Counted from the stretch's first letter, positions 33,378 to 43,380 are shown. The stretch is 64,000 bases of DNA from Saliphagus infecundisoli (GCF_020177375.1 NZ_JAIWHV010000016.1:1-64000), one strand, 5' to 3'. Notes: generated by a model not told the origin, from the letters alone. A program made the numbers and translations.

Positions 33378-35189
33378 ATGCCCATCAATACGGACCACCC
33401 TTGGCTTCCCGCGGAGACCGACGAAACCTTCGATCCACTCGATCACGCTGACGTCTCACCTGACGCAGAAACACCCCTCATCATCACCCCCCGTGGTGGT
33501 GCTCGGGAAGTCGGTCGAAGCTGCTACCAAGTCGACACCGAGCACGCCACGTATCTCGTCGATTGCGGTCTGAATCAAGGCACTGGTAACCAATTCCCCG
33601 ATGACCGTGGTCTCGGCCCCGAAGCCATCGACGCCGTCTTTCTCACCCACGCCCATATCGATCACTGCGGCGGCCTCCCCGTGTTCGAAGCCCGTGGCCT
33701 CCTCGAGGATGATGCCCCGATCGTCGCGACACCCCCGACTATTGACCTTGCCACGCTCCTCTTGCGTGACTCGCTGAAAATCCACCAACACGAAACGACG
33801 CATCGCGATCGTCAATTCACCGAACGCGATGTCACTGCCGTCATCGACCGGTTCGAACCCGTCTCCTACGGCGGCGGACTCGTCGCCGGCGTTGCCGACG
33901 TCCCCGAACAAGAGCCGCTCGTCTTTCGATTCGGGAACGCCGCCCACCTGCTGGGATCGGCCTGGCTCACGCTCCAGAGCACTGGCCAGAAGGTCGTCTT
34001 CTCTGGGGATCTCGGTGGTCGTGCCGGACACCTCCCCTCGATCGAGACGCCACCGCAGGCCGATCTCCTCATCTGTGAGTCGACCTACGGTGGAACCCAC
34101 AGCCATACGTCGATCAACGATGCGCAAACGACCCTCTTCGAGGCGATCGAACAATCCGTCCGAAACGGATCCCCCGTATTGATCCCGACGTTCGCTGTCG
34201 GCCGCGCGCAGCTCCTGCAACTCGTGATCGGTGACCGACTGCACGAATTCCCTGCTGAGCTGCGCCAGAAGATGCGCCTCGTCGTCGACGGGATGGCCCA
34301 AGAGGCGACCGAGATCTATCACGAATACGTCCAGGACGACACGGTCATGGACGAAGCGATGGTGAACCGGGTCGTCGAAAGCGGGTACGAGACACCGTTC
34401 CAGCCTGATATCGCCGAGTTCCCTGAGTCAGATGCCGATCGACGAACACTCCTCGAGGATGCTGGCGGAACCGGCACTGTCCCGATCGTCATCGCACCCT
34501 CGGGGATGCTGAGCGGGGGAAATTCGCCACGGTATCTCACCGAGTTCGCGGCTCGATACGACCGTGCAACACTTCTCTTGACTGGATACCAAGCGTCTGG
34601 AACCCTCGGCCGAACGCTCCAGAACCAGGTCAAGGCTGACGACGACGAACTCACGTATACGACCGAGGCAACGCCCTTTGGAACTGATTGGCCCACTTCG
34701 GAGACCGTCCAGTGGACGACGATCGACACCGACGACGGCCCCGACCGGGTGACTCGAGCAACGATCCCGTCCGAGTGGCTCCAGACGATCCATGGGTTCA
34801 GCGGACACGCCGCCCAGGACGGCCTTCTGGAATACGCCCGGCAGGTGAGCCCGAAGACGATTGCACTGATCCACGGCCCCGAATACGCCCAAGCACAACT
34901 CGCCGAACACTTCACCCGAAACGTCGAAACTACATCTCAGGTGACGCGGTCACGGCTCCTCACGCCGATTCCACTCTCACGAGAGGGGACAGACGAACTC
35001 GCGACGCCGGTCCTGACACCGGAGCAAGTCGAGGGGACCTCGAGTGACGTTCGTGAGCAGGTCCGTCAACTCCGTGAGCACGTGGCTGCATTGAGCGAGG
35101 AACTCGCCACCGCCCGGAACGAATCCAGGCTCTCGGAAGGAGACGTTCGAGCTATCGTTCGCGACGAACAGGGCGAACGGTCGGAGTAG
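33378..35189 (+). CDS. MBL-fold beta-CASP ribonuclease-like protein
   Basis: 603 residues. The metallo-beta-lactamase core has HAHIDHCGG at 91-99 (motif 2), a His in FGNAAHLLGSA (motif 3) and Asp in VVFSGDLGG (motif 4). The beta-CASP insertion follows with STYGG, LIPTFAVGRAQ, PSGMLSGGN and GFSGHA (motifs A-C region) near 470. Such proteins cleave RNA as endo- or 5'-exonucleases (RNase J, aCPSF). The chromosomal aCPSF has KH domains at the N-terminus; this one has none and carries a coiled-coil C-terminus (from about residue 550), so it belongs to the accessory class found on plasmids. Confidence 0.88.
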   Translation: MPINTDHPWLPAETDETFDPLDHADVSPDAETPLIITPRGGAREVGRSCYQVDTEHATYLVDCGLNQGTGNQFPDDRGLGPEAIDAVFLTHAHIDHCGGLPVFEARGLLEDDAPIVATPPTIDLATLLLRDSLKIHQHETTHRDRQFTERDVTAVIDRFEPVSYGGGLVAGVADVPEQEPLVFRFGNAAHLLGSAWLTLQSTGQKVVFSGDLGGRAGHLPSIETPPQADLLICESTYGGTHSHTSINDAQTTLFEAIEQSVRNGSPVLIPTFAVGRAQLLQLVIGDRLHEFPAELRQKMRLVVDGMAQEATEIYHEYVQDDTVMDEAMVNRVVESGYETPFQPDIAEFPESDADRRTLLEDAGGTGTVPIVIAPSGMLSGGNSPRYLTEFAARYDRATLLLTGYQASGTLGRTLQNQVKADDDELTYTTEATPFGTDWPTSETVQWTTIDTDDGPDRVTRATIPSEWLQTIHGFSGHAAQDGLLEYARQVSPKTIALIHGPEYAQAQLAEHFTRNVETTSQVTRSRLLTPIPLSREGTDELATPVLTPEQVEGTSSDVREQVRQLREHVAALSEELATARNESRLSEGDVRAIVRDEQGERSE

Positions 35190-35196
35190 CACGCGA

Positions 35197-38007
35197 TCAC
35201 CTGCCGGTTTGAGCGCCCGCCAATGGTTGCTGAGAGACGGTCTGCCCCATCAACACTGGATCGTATCCTGGATCGGGTTCTGGCGACTCACACGCCCCCT
35301 CGATTACTGGGAGGACCGAACCGAGCCACGGCCATTCCTCCTCGAGGGCGTCGATCGCCCCCTGTCGATGATCCGCAATCGCTTCCGGGTCGTCTCGATC
35401 GGGGAGCGTGAATCCCCAGCAGAGGACGTCGTCGGGATCACCGAAGCGAGCCGGATCATCGACGAGACTGGTGGCGAGTTCATACAGCACATCCATCCTC
35501 GAGCGGAGGTCGAGAGATGGGACAAGCGGCCGACCGTCCGGTTCATCAACGAAGAACCACGGGAGGATATCACCACCATATCGCTCATCGTTGAACGAGA
35601 GCGACAGCCGCCACCCTCCGGGGGCCTCTCGAAGCAGATCGGCGAGGACGAACCCCTCACGGTTATCGCGAAAGCTCTGAGTCGTGATCCCTGCCCGGCG
35701 AGCGATTTCGGCTCCAGAAAGCGGGTAATCAGCACCAAGCAGCACGCTCAGTGCCTGTTGCATCGAGGGCGCCACGTCACCGGTCGCGAGAAGACGGGCG
35801 GGATCGAGAGTAGCAAGCGCCCGCCGAATTTCATCGACGTGGATCTCTCGCGGTCGGTCCTCCCCACCGAGGCCGTAGTACATGGCCCGAGCGACGTCGT
35901 AGCTGGTCGCGACGAACGCATGGAACAGCGATACGGCCTCTCGGGTTGGTTCGAGGCCCTTTCGCTCACAGAGACGCCTCACGGCCTGAGAGACAACGCT
36001 ACGAGAGGCGGTCGTTCGGATCGGGATACAGACCCCGATCTCGGGAGCATCATCGTGGAGATCGCCCGGAGACCGGAGCGCCGAGCGCAACTCGTCCTCA
36101 AGGTCGGAGACGCCAGGGCCGACGACCACGAGTGAGCCGACGAGCTCACCGAGCGGATCGCGAGCATCGACTGTCAGGCCCATCGCCGCCTCTCGATGGT
36201 CTTCTCGCTGTTCGTAGAGGTGTCGGTAGGTGACGTGATGGCCGTACAGCGATTCGATCGCACAACTATGGGCGAGCGTTTGGCAGAGCGTTCGCCGGCG
36301 AGCAGAGTCGGACCAGTTGCGTGAGAACTCGGGAAGACGGACCTCCCGACTTAGATCGACGCCAGCGAGGTCGAGTAGTTGGACGATCGAGCCAGCGAGT
36401 CCCTTCGCAAACTGCGTGATCTCGCCGCGTTTCGCCGATTCGTCGGTGTAGTCGCCGTTCGCTAGTTCTCGAGTGAGTTCGCACAATCGCTCTTCTTGCT
36501 CCTGATAGAACTCGACGAACAAGCGAGGATCTTCGTACCGTTCAGCCGAGAGACCGCCGATATTCCGTGCGTCACTCAGAATCCGTCGGCTGTGGGTCGC
36601 GAAGAGATCCTCGAGAACGTCCTCCGTGAGCACGCGGTTCCACGTCCAAGGGCTCGCTAACGCTCGAGCGATGCACGTTGTGTACTGCATAGGGTTGGTG
36701 TAGGTTGCAGAGACGGTGAGTTCGTCACGAGCCTCCCCGTAACTCCACCCCATCACCCGATCGTCCCTGTCTCCATCTCTCCCTTTCAGCATCTGAATAG
36801 GCGCGTCAACGAGGGCAATCTCGCTAGAATGAGCTGCTGCACGGGCGGCTTCAACAGCGGGCGTCTCGGTGTACACCGGCTGAACGTGCTTCGGGAGGTA
36901 CTCGGCGGTCCCAGCGACCGCGTCTCCTTCCGCTTCAGCCTGTCCGTCCCTCGTTCGGTCGGCCTCGGTGCCGTCTCCCCCGTCTTGAGCGTGCGGGTTT
37001 ACACGGCTATACTCGGACGGATTTGGGGGGTCTCTCACGCTGGGTAGTTCCCCCTGTTTGCCGATCTCCGAGTCTAGCGCTTTGAGGTACTCGAGACCGG
37101 CTTTTCGAAGCGATAGTCCCCGTCCGTCGCCAGGGTAATCGACCCGTTCGGCGAGACCGAGGTCGCGATCGAGTTTCAGACCGACCTGTCGCCGGTTCGC
37201 CTCAGAGAGTCGGAGCTCTCGCGAGAGATCGTCATAGCTGAGCATTTCGGAGTTTTCGGCCCGGAGCGCCCGGAGGACGGCCGTTGCCGTCCCATCGGGG
37301 TCAAGCGTCTCGCGGGCGTCCTCGACGCGATCAGCAACCGATCGAGGCGTCCCAGGTGTAGGGGACACGCGTGGATCGAACGGGTCCGTAACGCTCACTG
37401 GGAGGTGGTCGCGGTGCCTTTCCCAGAGGACCCGTCCGGCCTGGCCAGTCGCGACGAGATACACTCGGCAGCCTTCGGCGAGCGCGAGACAGAGCTCGAG
37501 AACGTCGCGGCGCTGGTCGGCCTTTCGGTCGGTGAATCGTCCGTCCAAGTGGATCGCTATCTCGGGAGTAACACTGCTCGCGGTGAAAATCGGGATCGCA
37601 GCACGGTCGAGATCGTCGCGAGACGAGCGCAGGTTAAGCGGAGATGTTTGTCCCGAGCCGAGCTGCTGACAGAGCCGCAGGAGGTTCCACAGATCCTTTT
37701 CGCGGCCTTCGACAGCGCCCACACAGAGATCGGCAAAGAGGCCATCGAGTGCCGTTACCCCGAGCTCTTCGAGCGCTAGTTCTGGGGCCTGCTCGGTTCG
37801 CGTGAGGTCACCGATCGCCTCGACGAGCTTCTGTCCCATCGCTGTACGCGAATCGAACAGCTCCTTGTGAAGCCGAGGGGCCGTCCAGTCGACATCTGGA
37901 CCGATTGTAGCATCCGCTCGATGCACCCCGTCCCGTCGGGCGCTAATCCCTGGGTCTATCGCCGTTCGTCGGTCTTGCTGTTGCTCTCTCTGTAAGTTCG
38001 TGGGCAT
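35197..38007 (-). CDS. Large winged-helix protein, possible plasmid replication initiator
   Basis: 936 residues. Two winged-helix regions are visible: SYDDLSRELRLSEANRRQVG near residue 255 and a second near 780 (DYPLSGAEIARRAGITTQSF). Between them is a long helical middle without ATPase motifs. The large size, two DNA-binding regions, absence of Walker motifs and setting next to other replication genes are compatible with a RepH-type initiator of haloarchaeal plasmids, but I compared this from memory only. Alternatives are a regulator or a nucleoid protein. It is convergent with the beta-CASP gene, with only 7 bases between the stops. Confidence 0.5.
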   Translation of the reverse strand: MPTNLQREQQQDRRTAIDPGISARRDGVHRADATIGPDVDWTAPRLHKELFDSRTAMGQKLVEAIGDLTRTEQAPELALEELGVTALDGLFADLCVGAVEGREKDLWNLLRLCQQLGSGQTSPLNLRSSRDDLDRAAIPIFTASSVTPEIAIHLDGRFTDRKADQRRDVLELCLALAEGCRVYLVATGQAGRVLWERHRDHLPVSVTDPFDPRVSPTPGTPRSVADRVEDARETLDPDGTATAVLRALRAENSEMLSYDDLSRELRLSEANRRQVGLKLDRDLGLAERVDYPGDGRGLSLRKAGLEYLKALDSEIGKQGELPSVRDPPNPSEYSRVNPHAQDGGDGTEADRTRDGQAEAEGDAVAGTAEYLPKHVQPVYTETPAVEAARAAAHSSEIALVDAPIQMLKGRDGDRDDRVMGWSYGEARDELTVSATYTNPMQYTTCIARALASPWTWNRVLTEDVLEDLFATHSRRILSDARNIGGLSAERYEDPRLFVEFYQEQEERLCELTRELANGDYTDESAKRGEITQFAKGLAGSIVQLLDLAGVDLSREVRLPEFSRNWSDSARRRTLCQTLAHSCAIESLYGHHVTYRHLYEQREDHREAAMGLTVDARDPLGELVGSLVVVGPGVSDLEDELRSALRSPGDLHDDAPEIGVCIPIRTTASRSVVSQAVRRLCERKGLEPTREAVSLFHAFVATSYDVARAMYYGLGGEDRPREIHVDEIRRALATLDPARLLATGDVAPSMQQALSVLLGADYPLSGAEIARRAGITTQSFRDNREGFVLADLLREAPGGWRLSLSFNDERYGGDILPWFFVDEPDGRPLVPSLDLRSRMDVLYELATSLVDDPARFGDPDDVLCWGFTLPDRDDPEAIADHRQGAIDALEEEWPWLGSVLPVIEGACESPEPDPGYDPVLMGQTVSQQPLAGAQTGR

Positions 38008-38101
38008 CCATGTGCCCGAGTTAGGCGCTGACGGCCGGCGTCCGTCATGCCAAAGCGACTAGCAGCCCTCAACGCGGATCGCTCCGCAAGAGCGTCCAGA
38101 C

Positions 38102-38121
38102 CACTCTCTTCGGAGAGAGTG
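38102..38121. terminator. Hairpin, possible terminator
   Basis: Stem CACTCTCT and AGAGAGTG (8 bp) around TCGG. It sits between two minus-strand genes and may end transcription of the small zinc-ribbon gene at 38297. No T-run follows on either strand, so termination is only a possibility. Confidence 0.4.
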
Positions 38122-38296
38122 CTGCGGCTCTTTCTGGGGAGGAAAGCTTTTGTGCTTTGGCCGGGAAGAAGGAAATGTTCCACGTTCCCTTCTCCGACGC
38201 GAGTGGTTTCCTGAGCTGTGCCGCAACTGTTCTCAAGACATTTATAAAATGATTGGGTTCCCTGAGGGTGGATCGCAGTCCCCAGCGGAACGGGGT

Positions 38297-38680
38297 TCAC
38301 GAGTTGCCTCCGGTAAATTCGGAGTCCCCGTCGCACTGACGGAAATGGTGGGCCCAATGAGTGAGGGCGATTTCCTGGCCACACTTCGGGCAGGCGTTCG
38401 TATTCCCACCATCAACGCAGAGTGAGTGACACTTTCCACAGTGCCGATCTGCTCGTTCCTCGGCCTCGGATTTGGGGACCGCGATATACGCCCCTCTATT
38501 GTTGCAGATGGGAGTCTGGGAATCAGCCGTACTGTGGTAGAGCAACTCCCCATGTGGATTGCCCTGTGGGAGGAGAACGATCGGTTCGTCCAGCTCGCTC
38601 TCTGAGCGGTTGCTTTGTTCGTCGTCTATCGGAGGGGCAACGGTTTTGTTAGCCGGGGATGATGTTTCTGGTGGCGTCAT
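38297..38680 (-). CDS. Small zinc-ribbon protein
   Basis: 127 residues. The first half is rich in Ser, Pro and Glu; the second has CGKC near residue 81, LCVDGG and CPKCGQEIALTHWAHH with two His, so one zinc ribbon and maybe an extra ligand. Not recognised. Lies upstream of the 936-residue gene on the same strand, separated by about 290 bases, so not obviously co-transcribed. Confidence 0.5.
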   Translation of the reverse strand: MTPPETSSPANKTVAPPIDDEQSNRSESELDEPIVLLPQGNPHGELLYHSTADSQTPICNNRGAYIAVPKSEAEERADRHCGKCHSLCVDGGNTNACPKCGQEIALTHWAHHFRQCDGDSEFTGGNS

Positions 38681-39143
38681 GGTAATCAGGGCCGACAGCG
38701 CTCGCCACCAGTGTCAGACTCCGGTTGAGCGAGTGCTGTCGTGCTCGACGATGGTTATGATCGGTTCCTCTCAGAGGGATCGATCCGCCGAACGACGCCC
38801 TCCGTCGGGAGCAGGCACTAGCCACCAAGGTTCCAACTAAGAGACTAGTCTCTGCTCCCGGTTCCGGAGTATCGCCGCTCGCCGGCCGATCGCCAACCGA
38901 TGGCAGTAACGAACTTACCTTATGAGCGTGTAGCAACATATGTCGTTCCTTCTGAACGGCAAACAGGGCGCTTGATGGATTCCAAGCGATCAGCGCCCTC
39001 GTTTCCTGCGTAACTGTTTGTCGATAGCATTTTGCTTGCTTCGATATTCTTGTTCACCTTCCTACTTATGTCTTTATCTGGAGTTATTTTCATATCTAAC
39101 GGGGCATAAGATCTATCTAGATCGGATACACTATTGTCTTTCC
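38681..39143. other. Intergenic region with a palindrome
   Basis: About 460 bases without a convincing gene. A perfect palindrome AGAGACTAGTCTCT at 38841-38854 might be an operator. From 39010 to 39130 the sequence becomes AT-rich (TATTCTTG, TTATTTTCATATC), likely holding the promoter for the winged-helix gene at 39144, or an AT-rich replication element for the large protein next door. Confidence 0.4.
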
Positions 39144-39437
39144 ATGCGGCGTTGTATCGAAGAGATAATGAAGCAGGTTGGGTGGTTCTCGAAAATCGAT
39201 TACGAGATAATGGGGTTTTTTGAGGAGCATGATTTGGAGATGTCCCCGAAAGTTTTGGCGGCAAACCTCGGGTATCATCCGTCCTATATGGGGCGTCGAC
39301 TCCGAACACTTCGGGATTCGGAGCTGTTAGTGCAGTTTGATAACGGCCACTATGCTCTCTCTGATCTTGGCCGAGAGTTTCTAACTGGAGAGCTCTCCCA
39401 GGACGAGATCGAAGCTCTTGATCCTGAGAACGAGTGA
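39144..39437 (+). CDS. Small winged-helix protein (phiH1-repressor-like)
   Basis: 97 residues from MRRCIEEIM; a start at 39168 (MKQVGWFSKI) is equally plausible. The winged helix is IDYEIMGFFEEHDLEMSPK, VLAANLGYHPSYMGRRLRTL and FDNGHYALSDLGREFL, as in the phiH1 repressor and related plasmid regulators of haloarchaea. Likely a repressor acting on itself or on the large gene upstream. A longer frame extends upstream, but its codon use is unlike the rest. Confidence 0.75.
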   Translation: MRRCIEEIMKQVGWFSKIDYEIMGFFEEHDLEMSPKVLAANLGYHPSYMGRRLRTLRDSELLVQFDNGHYALSDLGREFLTGELSQDEIEALDPENE

Positions 39438-39618
39438 AGTGTGTAGACTGATCTATCTCTCCGCAAACCGCAATTGGGTCGTTGCTGTACCTCGATTTCA
39501 TTCATCACCGGCTTGGAATCCAATGGTAATAGTTGTATCCGGCGCCACACTGTGAACCCCCTTGCAACACTCCCTTATAAATCACGGGTCAATAATTTAA
39601 TAATATCACCTATATAGT

Positions 39619-40281
39619 TCAAATACGATATGCTGCGATTGCTTCTATATTCAGCACTGACGGCAGCTCGCGATCTGGATCAGCAGCCGCCAAAGCGGCC
39701 CGGGCGACGGGATAGAGTGGGAGTGGACGAGCAACACCGAGGCGTTTGGAAATGGGTTTGATCTGATCGAGGAGGCGAAATCCTGCGTTGACAACCTCTG
39801 AAAAGTGGGGCTGACCTTCCCCGTAGATGGGGCCAGGTCGGAGGGTTGTCGTTTGAAGATCGAGATCACTAATCGCGCGTTCGGCCCGCCGCTTTGACGA
39901 AACGTATTCCTCACGAACGGTTGGAGGTGCAGCACTTGCCGAGATGAACACGAATGAGCCAACGCCCGCACGCTCGGCTTCGAGTGCCGTTAGAATCGTT
40001 GAATCACCATTGAAACGCTCGTAAGACTTGCCATCCGCTGGAGACTCGTGAAGTGTTCCGATTGAGTGAATGACCGCATCGCAGCTGTCAAGTTGGTCAC
40101 GCCATTGATGGGGGCTGAATACGTCGCCTACGGTCCACGAAACTTGGTCAATCCAGTCGGCTGTTCCATCGGGACGACCACCTCGAGAGACGCTTCGCAC
40201 ATCGTAATCAGCCGCGAGTGCAAAACGGCAGATTTCTTGGCCGATGAATCCACTTCCGCCGATGACGAGGAGTCGGTCCAT
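39619..40281 (-). CDS. Atypical short-chain dehydrogenase / NAD-dependent epimerase-like protein
   Basis: 220 residues. Rossmann GxxGxxG in VIGGSGFIGQEI at the N-terminus, an Arg (VSRGG) after the second strand, VIHSIGTLHE where the family has the active site region, and YVSSKRRAE with Tyr-x-x-x-Lys. This matches NDUFA9-like SDR proteins. Substrate unknown. Relatively short at the C-terminus but without evident truncation. Stands alone. Confidence 0.85.
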   Translation of the reverse strand: MDRLLVIGGSGFIGQEICRFALAADYDVRSVSRGGRPDGTADWIDQVSWTVGDVFSPHQWRDQLDSCDAVIHSIGTLHESPADGKSYERFNGDSTILTALEAERAGVGSFVFISASAAPPTVREEYVSSKRRAERAISDLDLQTTTLRPGPIYGEGQPHFSEVVNAGFRLLDQIKPISKRLGVARPLPLYPVARAALAAADPDRELPSVLNIEAIAAYRI

Positions 40282-40506
40282 AAAGTCTCATTTTACGCTG
40301 GAATCCTATCAGTTCCGGCCGCGCAATAGACAGTCGGCATCAGGTGCGGATCGGTTAGTCTTGTACGCCATCGTAATTCACCGGTTAGATCCACTAATAT
40401 CCTAGTTGATACATAATTAAGATATTTTTCTATAGAGTAATTGTATGCTAAAGAACTATCAAATTTATATGGATACGGTTCGAAAGTTGGTTAGGAGAGA
40501 ATTGCT

Positions 40507-41289
40507 ATGTCCACCAATACAGCAGACCACATTGAGTTTCTGACCTCTTCGGAAAATCGGATTGATTTGCTCCGTGAATTGGCTCAACAATCTGGGCGGA
40601 AATCGGAGTTAACACGTCGATGTGAGGCCTCACGCGCGACGGTTCATCGAGCGATCGAAGAAATGGAAGACCGTGGATGGGTTACTGACGATAACGGAGA
40701 GTATCGTCTTACACCCATCGGCACTACACTCATTGAGCACTATGACGAGTTCGAGGAAGCGTTTTCGACAATACTCAGTAAGAGAAGTTTCTTTGAATAT
40801 TTTGAGTCAGATATTGAGATGCCGAAAGAAGTAGCCGAGAAATTCAAATTAACGACAGCATCACCGGGCGATCCGCACGCGACTATGCGAGTGTTCAGAG
40901 ATGCAACAGACTCAGAGGTGGGACGATTCGCAGGAGTCGTACCGGTTCTAAGCCCGGGATACAATCAAATCGCGAAAGAAATGTTCGACTCAGGGACAGA
41001 AATGGAACTCGTCGTAGGTCAGGATACCCTTGGAGCGATGCAATCTGGCTATCAGGAGGGTACTGAGGCAGCTCTGAACTCTGACAATTTCACACTTTAC
41101 GTGTATCCAGAGGACTTGCGAATCTCGGTCGCGTTGTTCGATCGTAGCGCTGCAATGATCGCAGCCTTCGACGATGAGGGACAACTACAGAGTGGGTTGG
41201 ATGGGTCAGATGAGGAAGCCATCGAATGGACAGAGCAGGTTTTCGAGTCAATCCGTGAACAGAGCTTGCCTATTACGCAGCCACCTTAA
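40507..41289 (+). CDS. HTH regulator with FilR1-type (DUF1724) effector domain
   Basis: 260 residues. N-terminal winged helix (IDLLRELAQQSGRKSELTRR, EASRATVHRAIEEMEDRGWV) and an effector domain with VVPVLSPGYNQIAKEMFDSG and LYVYPEDLRISVALFDRSAA. Same family as the regulator at 15134. A TATA-like ATTTATATGG at 40463 lies about 40 bases upstream, so a short leader is possible. The region in front is AT-rich, unlike flanking genes. Targets unknown. Confidence 0.85.
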   Translation: MSTNTADHIEFLTSSENRIDLLRELAQQSGRKSELTRRCEASRATVHRAIEEMEDRGWVTDDNGEYRLTPIGTTLIEHYDEFEEAFSTILSKRSFFEYFESDIEMPKEVAEKFKLTTASPGDPHATMRVFRDATDSEVGRFAGVVPVLSPGYNQIAKEMFDSGTEMELVVGQDTLGAMQSGYQEGTEAALNSDNFTLYVYPEDLRISVALFDRSAAMIAAFDDEGQLQSGLDGSDEEAIEWTEQVFESIREQSLPITQPP

Positions 41290-41547
41290 TCCTCGGTAGT
41301 TCCCGATTCCGGCTCCGATTCCCGCCTCTATGTTCCGAGTAGGAGATGCTTCGATGGCGAGGTGAACCGTCGATGAGACCGAATGTGAACTACGTGATCT
41401 CTAGCGGCTCTCTCTTCGCTTCAAGTTCGTGAAGGCCATACTGCCGGTAGTACGAGTGGTATTCTCCGTCTAAAAGACAGGTATGAGCCGCTGACAGCGT
41501 ATTTACTGCACATAACAATATCCTGGTCAGTAGGATATCAGAGCCTC

Positions 41548-41823
41548 ATGCATGATCTCACCGGCTTTCAACGCGACCTCCTGTACGTCATCAACGGATT
41601 CGACCAGCCCTCGGGCCAATCCGTCAAAGAGGAACTTGAAGACCACTACGATGGGGAGATCAATCACGGACGGCTCTATCCAAATCTCGATACGGTCGTT
41701 AACAAGGAGCTCGTCGAACAGGGCGAGCTCGATCGGCGAACGAATTACTATGCGATCACGGAGGCAGGCGAAGACGCGATTCAGGAGCGACGCGAGTGGG
41801 AGAGTCAGTACATTGATCTCTGA
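41548..41823 (+). CDS. PadR family winged-helix regulator
   Basis: 91 residues. DLTGFQRDLLYVINGFDQPS is followed by VKEELEDHYDGEINHGRLYP and NLDTVVNKELVEQGELDRRT, the PadR winged helix; the C-terminal dimer helix is very short. About 70% identical by eye to the protein at 54269-54550. TAGGATATC-like sequence upstream may serve as an operator. These two paralogues border the replication/maintenance block. Confidence 0.88.
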   Translation: MHDLTGFQRDLLYVINGFDQPSGQSVKEELEDHYDGEINHGRLYPNLDTVVNKELVEQGELDRRTNYYAITEAGEDAIQERREWESQYIDL

Positions 41824-41883
41824 GCATCGAATTTACAATTCAGCTGATCAGGATGGTCTCAGAGGTCAGATATCGACAAATTC

Positions 41884-43137
41884 TCAATGAGAGTCGATCG
41901 TCATTAATCCTCTCTCACGAGCGTTCTTTCGAAGCGAGTCCAGATCAAGATTACCGGTCATATGGAGGTTTTCGAGTGTGGAGAGGGCCGCATCGATCGT
42001 GACGTCAAGTTTATAGACATAGTAGATACCACCACTTCGACCTTCGTTTTGCTTCGCTCGATCCAGAATCCCAAGCATCGAGAGTTCAGCGAGATGATTG
42101 TGGAATGCCCGTCCCCCAAGCGGGTCACGATCGGTAGTTTGAGCAAGATCCTGGTATTGATCGTACAGTACCTGTTTCTGTAGTGGAAGAGATTCGGGTT
42201 CGGCAACGGTAGATGCAACAACAGCTAACAATGTGAGGTGCCCGTGGGAGGTGAGCTCTTTCATGCTCTCTTCGATGCGCTGTTTTTCGAGAAGTTGTTT
42301 CGCATCCCGAACGTGGTCTTCAGTCACAGTCGGATCGCTTTGACGTCGTGCGAGGTCGCCAGCTTCAAGCAAGAGGTCAAGACTCTGGCGAGCACTCCCT
42401 TTGTCTTGGGCAGCAAACGCTGCACAGAGGGGAATGACGTCACCCTCAAGCACTCCCTCTTTGAACGCTAGCGTTGCCCGTTTTTCGAGGATGTTATGGA
42501 GATCAGCGGCTTCGTACGGTGGGAAATGGAGTTCGCGTTCACAGAGCGTGTCTTCGACTCGGGGATCGAGCTTTTCCCGGAACTTGAAGTCGTTACTAAT
42601 CCCGATGATTCCGACGCGAGCCTGTTCGATTTTCCCGTTGCTTCGAGCACGAGGAAGCTGATAGAGGATACTGTCGTCCTCACCGATGTAGTCGACTTCG
42701 TCGAGCACAATGAGGATCGTCCCGCCAAGCTCATCGATTCGATCCCAGAGCTTCTCGTAGACTGCGTTTAGTGGATACCCCGTCCGGCTTATTTGATTCT
42801 CTGAATCGCGGAGCTGATTGACGAGGGAAACAGCTACACGATAACTGCTCGTTAGATCCTCACAGTTGAGATAGACTGTCCGAATCGTTAGATCTTCATA
42901 CTTTTTCGCATCTTCTTCTAGATGTTGGAGCAGATATTTTGTTGTCGCTGTCTTCCCGACTCCCGTTTTACCGTACAAAAAGAGGTTGCGAGGCTGTGAA
43001 CCATTGATCACGGGCTGGAGATATCCAGTGTACTGCTCAAGTTCCTCATCCCGTTCTTCGAGCGATTGAGGCTGATAGTCATCGTGGAGGATATTTTCCT
43101 CCTCGAAGACTTCCTCAGATCGCTCAAAGAGTGCCAT
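41884..43137 (-). CDS. orc1: Orc1/Cdc6 replication initiator
   Basis: 417 residues. AAA+ ATPase that recognises origin boxes and loads MCM. Walker A GKTGVGKT at 56-63, Walker B LIVLDEVD at 142-149, sensor 1 near IGISNDFKF, sensor 2 region with GSARQSLDLL, and a C-terminal winged helix (LLAVVASTVAEPESL; GGRAFHNHLAELSMLGILD). Normal length. Its start lies beside a 550-base region with at least five copies of a box-like repeat, as expected for an origin and its own initiator. Gene number in the strain is unknown, so the symbol is generic. Confidence 0.95.
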   Translation of the reverse strand: MALFERSEEVFEEENILHDDYQPQSLEERDEELEQYTGYLQPVINGSQPRNLFLYGKTGVGKTATTKYLLQHLEEDAKKYEDLTIRTVYLNCEDLTSSYRVAVSLVNQLRDSENQISRTGYPLNAVYEKLWDRIDELGGTILIVLDEVDYIGEDDSILYQLPRARSNGKIEQARVGIIGISNDFKFREKLDPRVEDTLCERELHFPPYEAADLHNILEKRATLAFKEGVLEGDVIPLCAAFAAQDKGSARQSLDLLLEAGDLARRQSDPTVTEDHVRDAKQLLEKQRIEESMKELTSHGHLTLLAVVASTVAEPESLPLQKQVLYDQYQDLAQTTDRDPLGGRAFHNHLAELSMLGILDRAKQNEGRSGGIYYVYKLDVTIDAALSTLENLHMTGNLDLDSLRKNARERGLMTIDSH

Positions 43138-43215
43138 ACGATGCTAATTGAAAGTCTGCGTAATAAAGCTTGGGTGCAATCGTTGCAAACGATGCAGTCG
43201 TTTCGATCGTTGTGG

Positions 43216-43248
43216 GAGACAGACACCACCCATTCAAACGTTTCTCCC
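43216..43248 (-). repeat. Origin-box-like repeat, inverted copy
   Basis: GGGAGAAACGTTTGAATGGG on the minus strand, followed by TGGTGTCTGTCTC. Lies on the far side of the AT-rich core from the other boxes. Confidence 0.75.
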
Positions 43249-43353
43249 CTCGAGAGTCCCCTTCCCAGCCAAAATTCGACGAAGAAGGTTCTATCTAAGG
43301 CCTAGATTTATAGCAATATAGCCACAACAAGATCCGCACTAGGAACAGTTGCA

Positions 43354-43380
43354 GAAACGATTGAATGGGTGGTGTCCCCC
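43354..43380 (+). repeat. Origin-box-like repeat
   Basis: GAAACGATTGAATGGGTGGT followed by GTCCCCC. Nearest plus-strand box to the AT-rich core. Confidence 0.75.

Noticed and set aside
35209-36135. 308-codon plus-strand frame opposite the 936-residue gene
   Set aside because: The 936-codon frame is uninterrupted and has haloarchaeal composition and winged helices; the plus-strand frame has neither.
38841-38854. AGAGACTAGTCTCT palindrome as a transposon end
   Set aside because: It is a single perfect palindrome with no partner copy in the window; an operator is as likely, so it is only noted in the intergenic entry.
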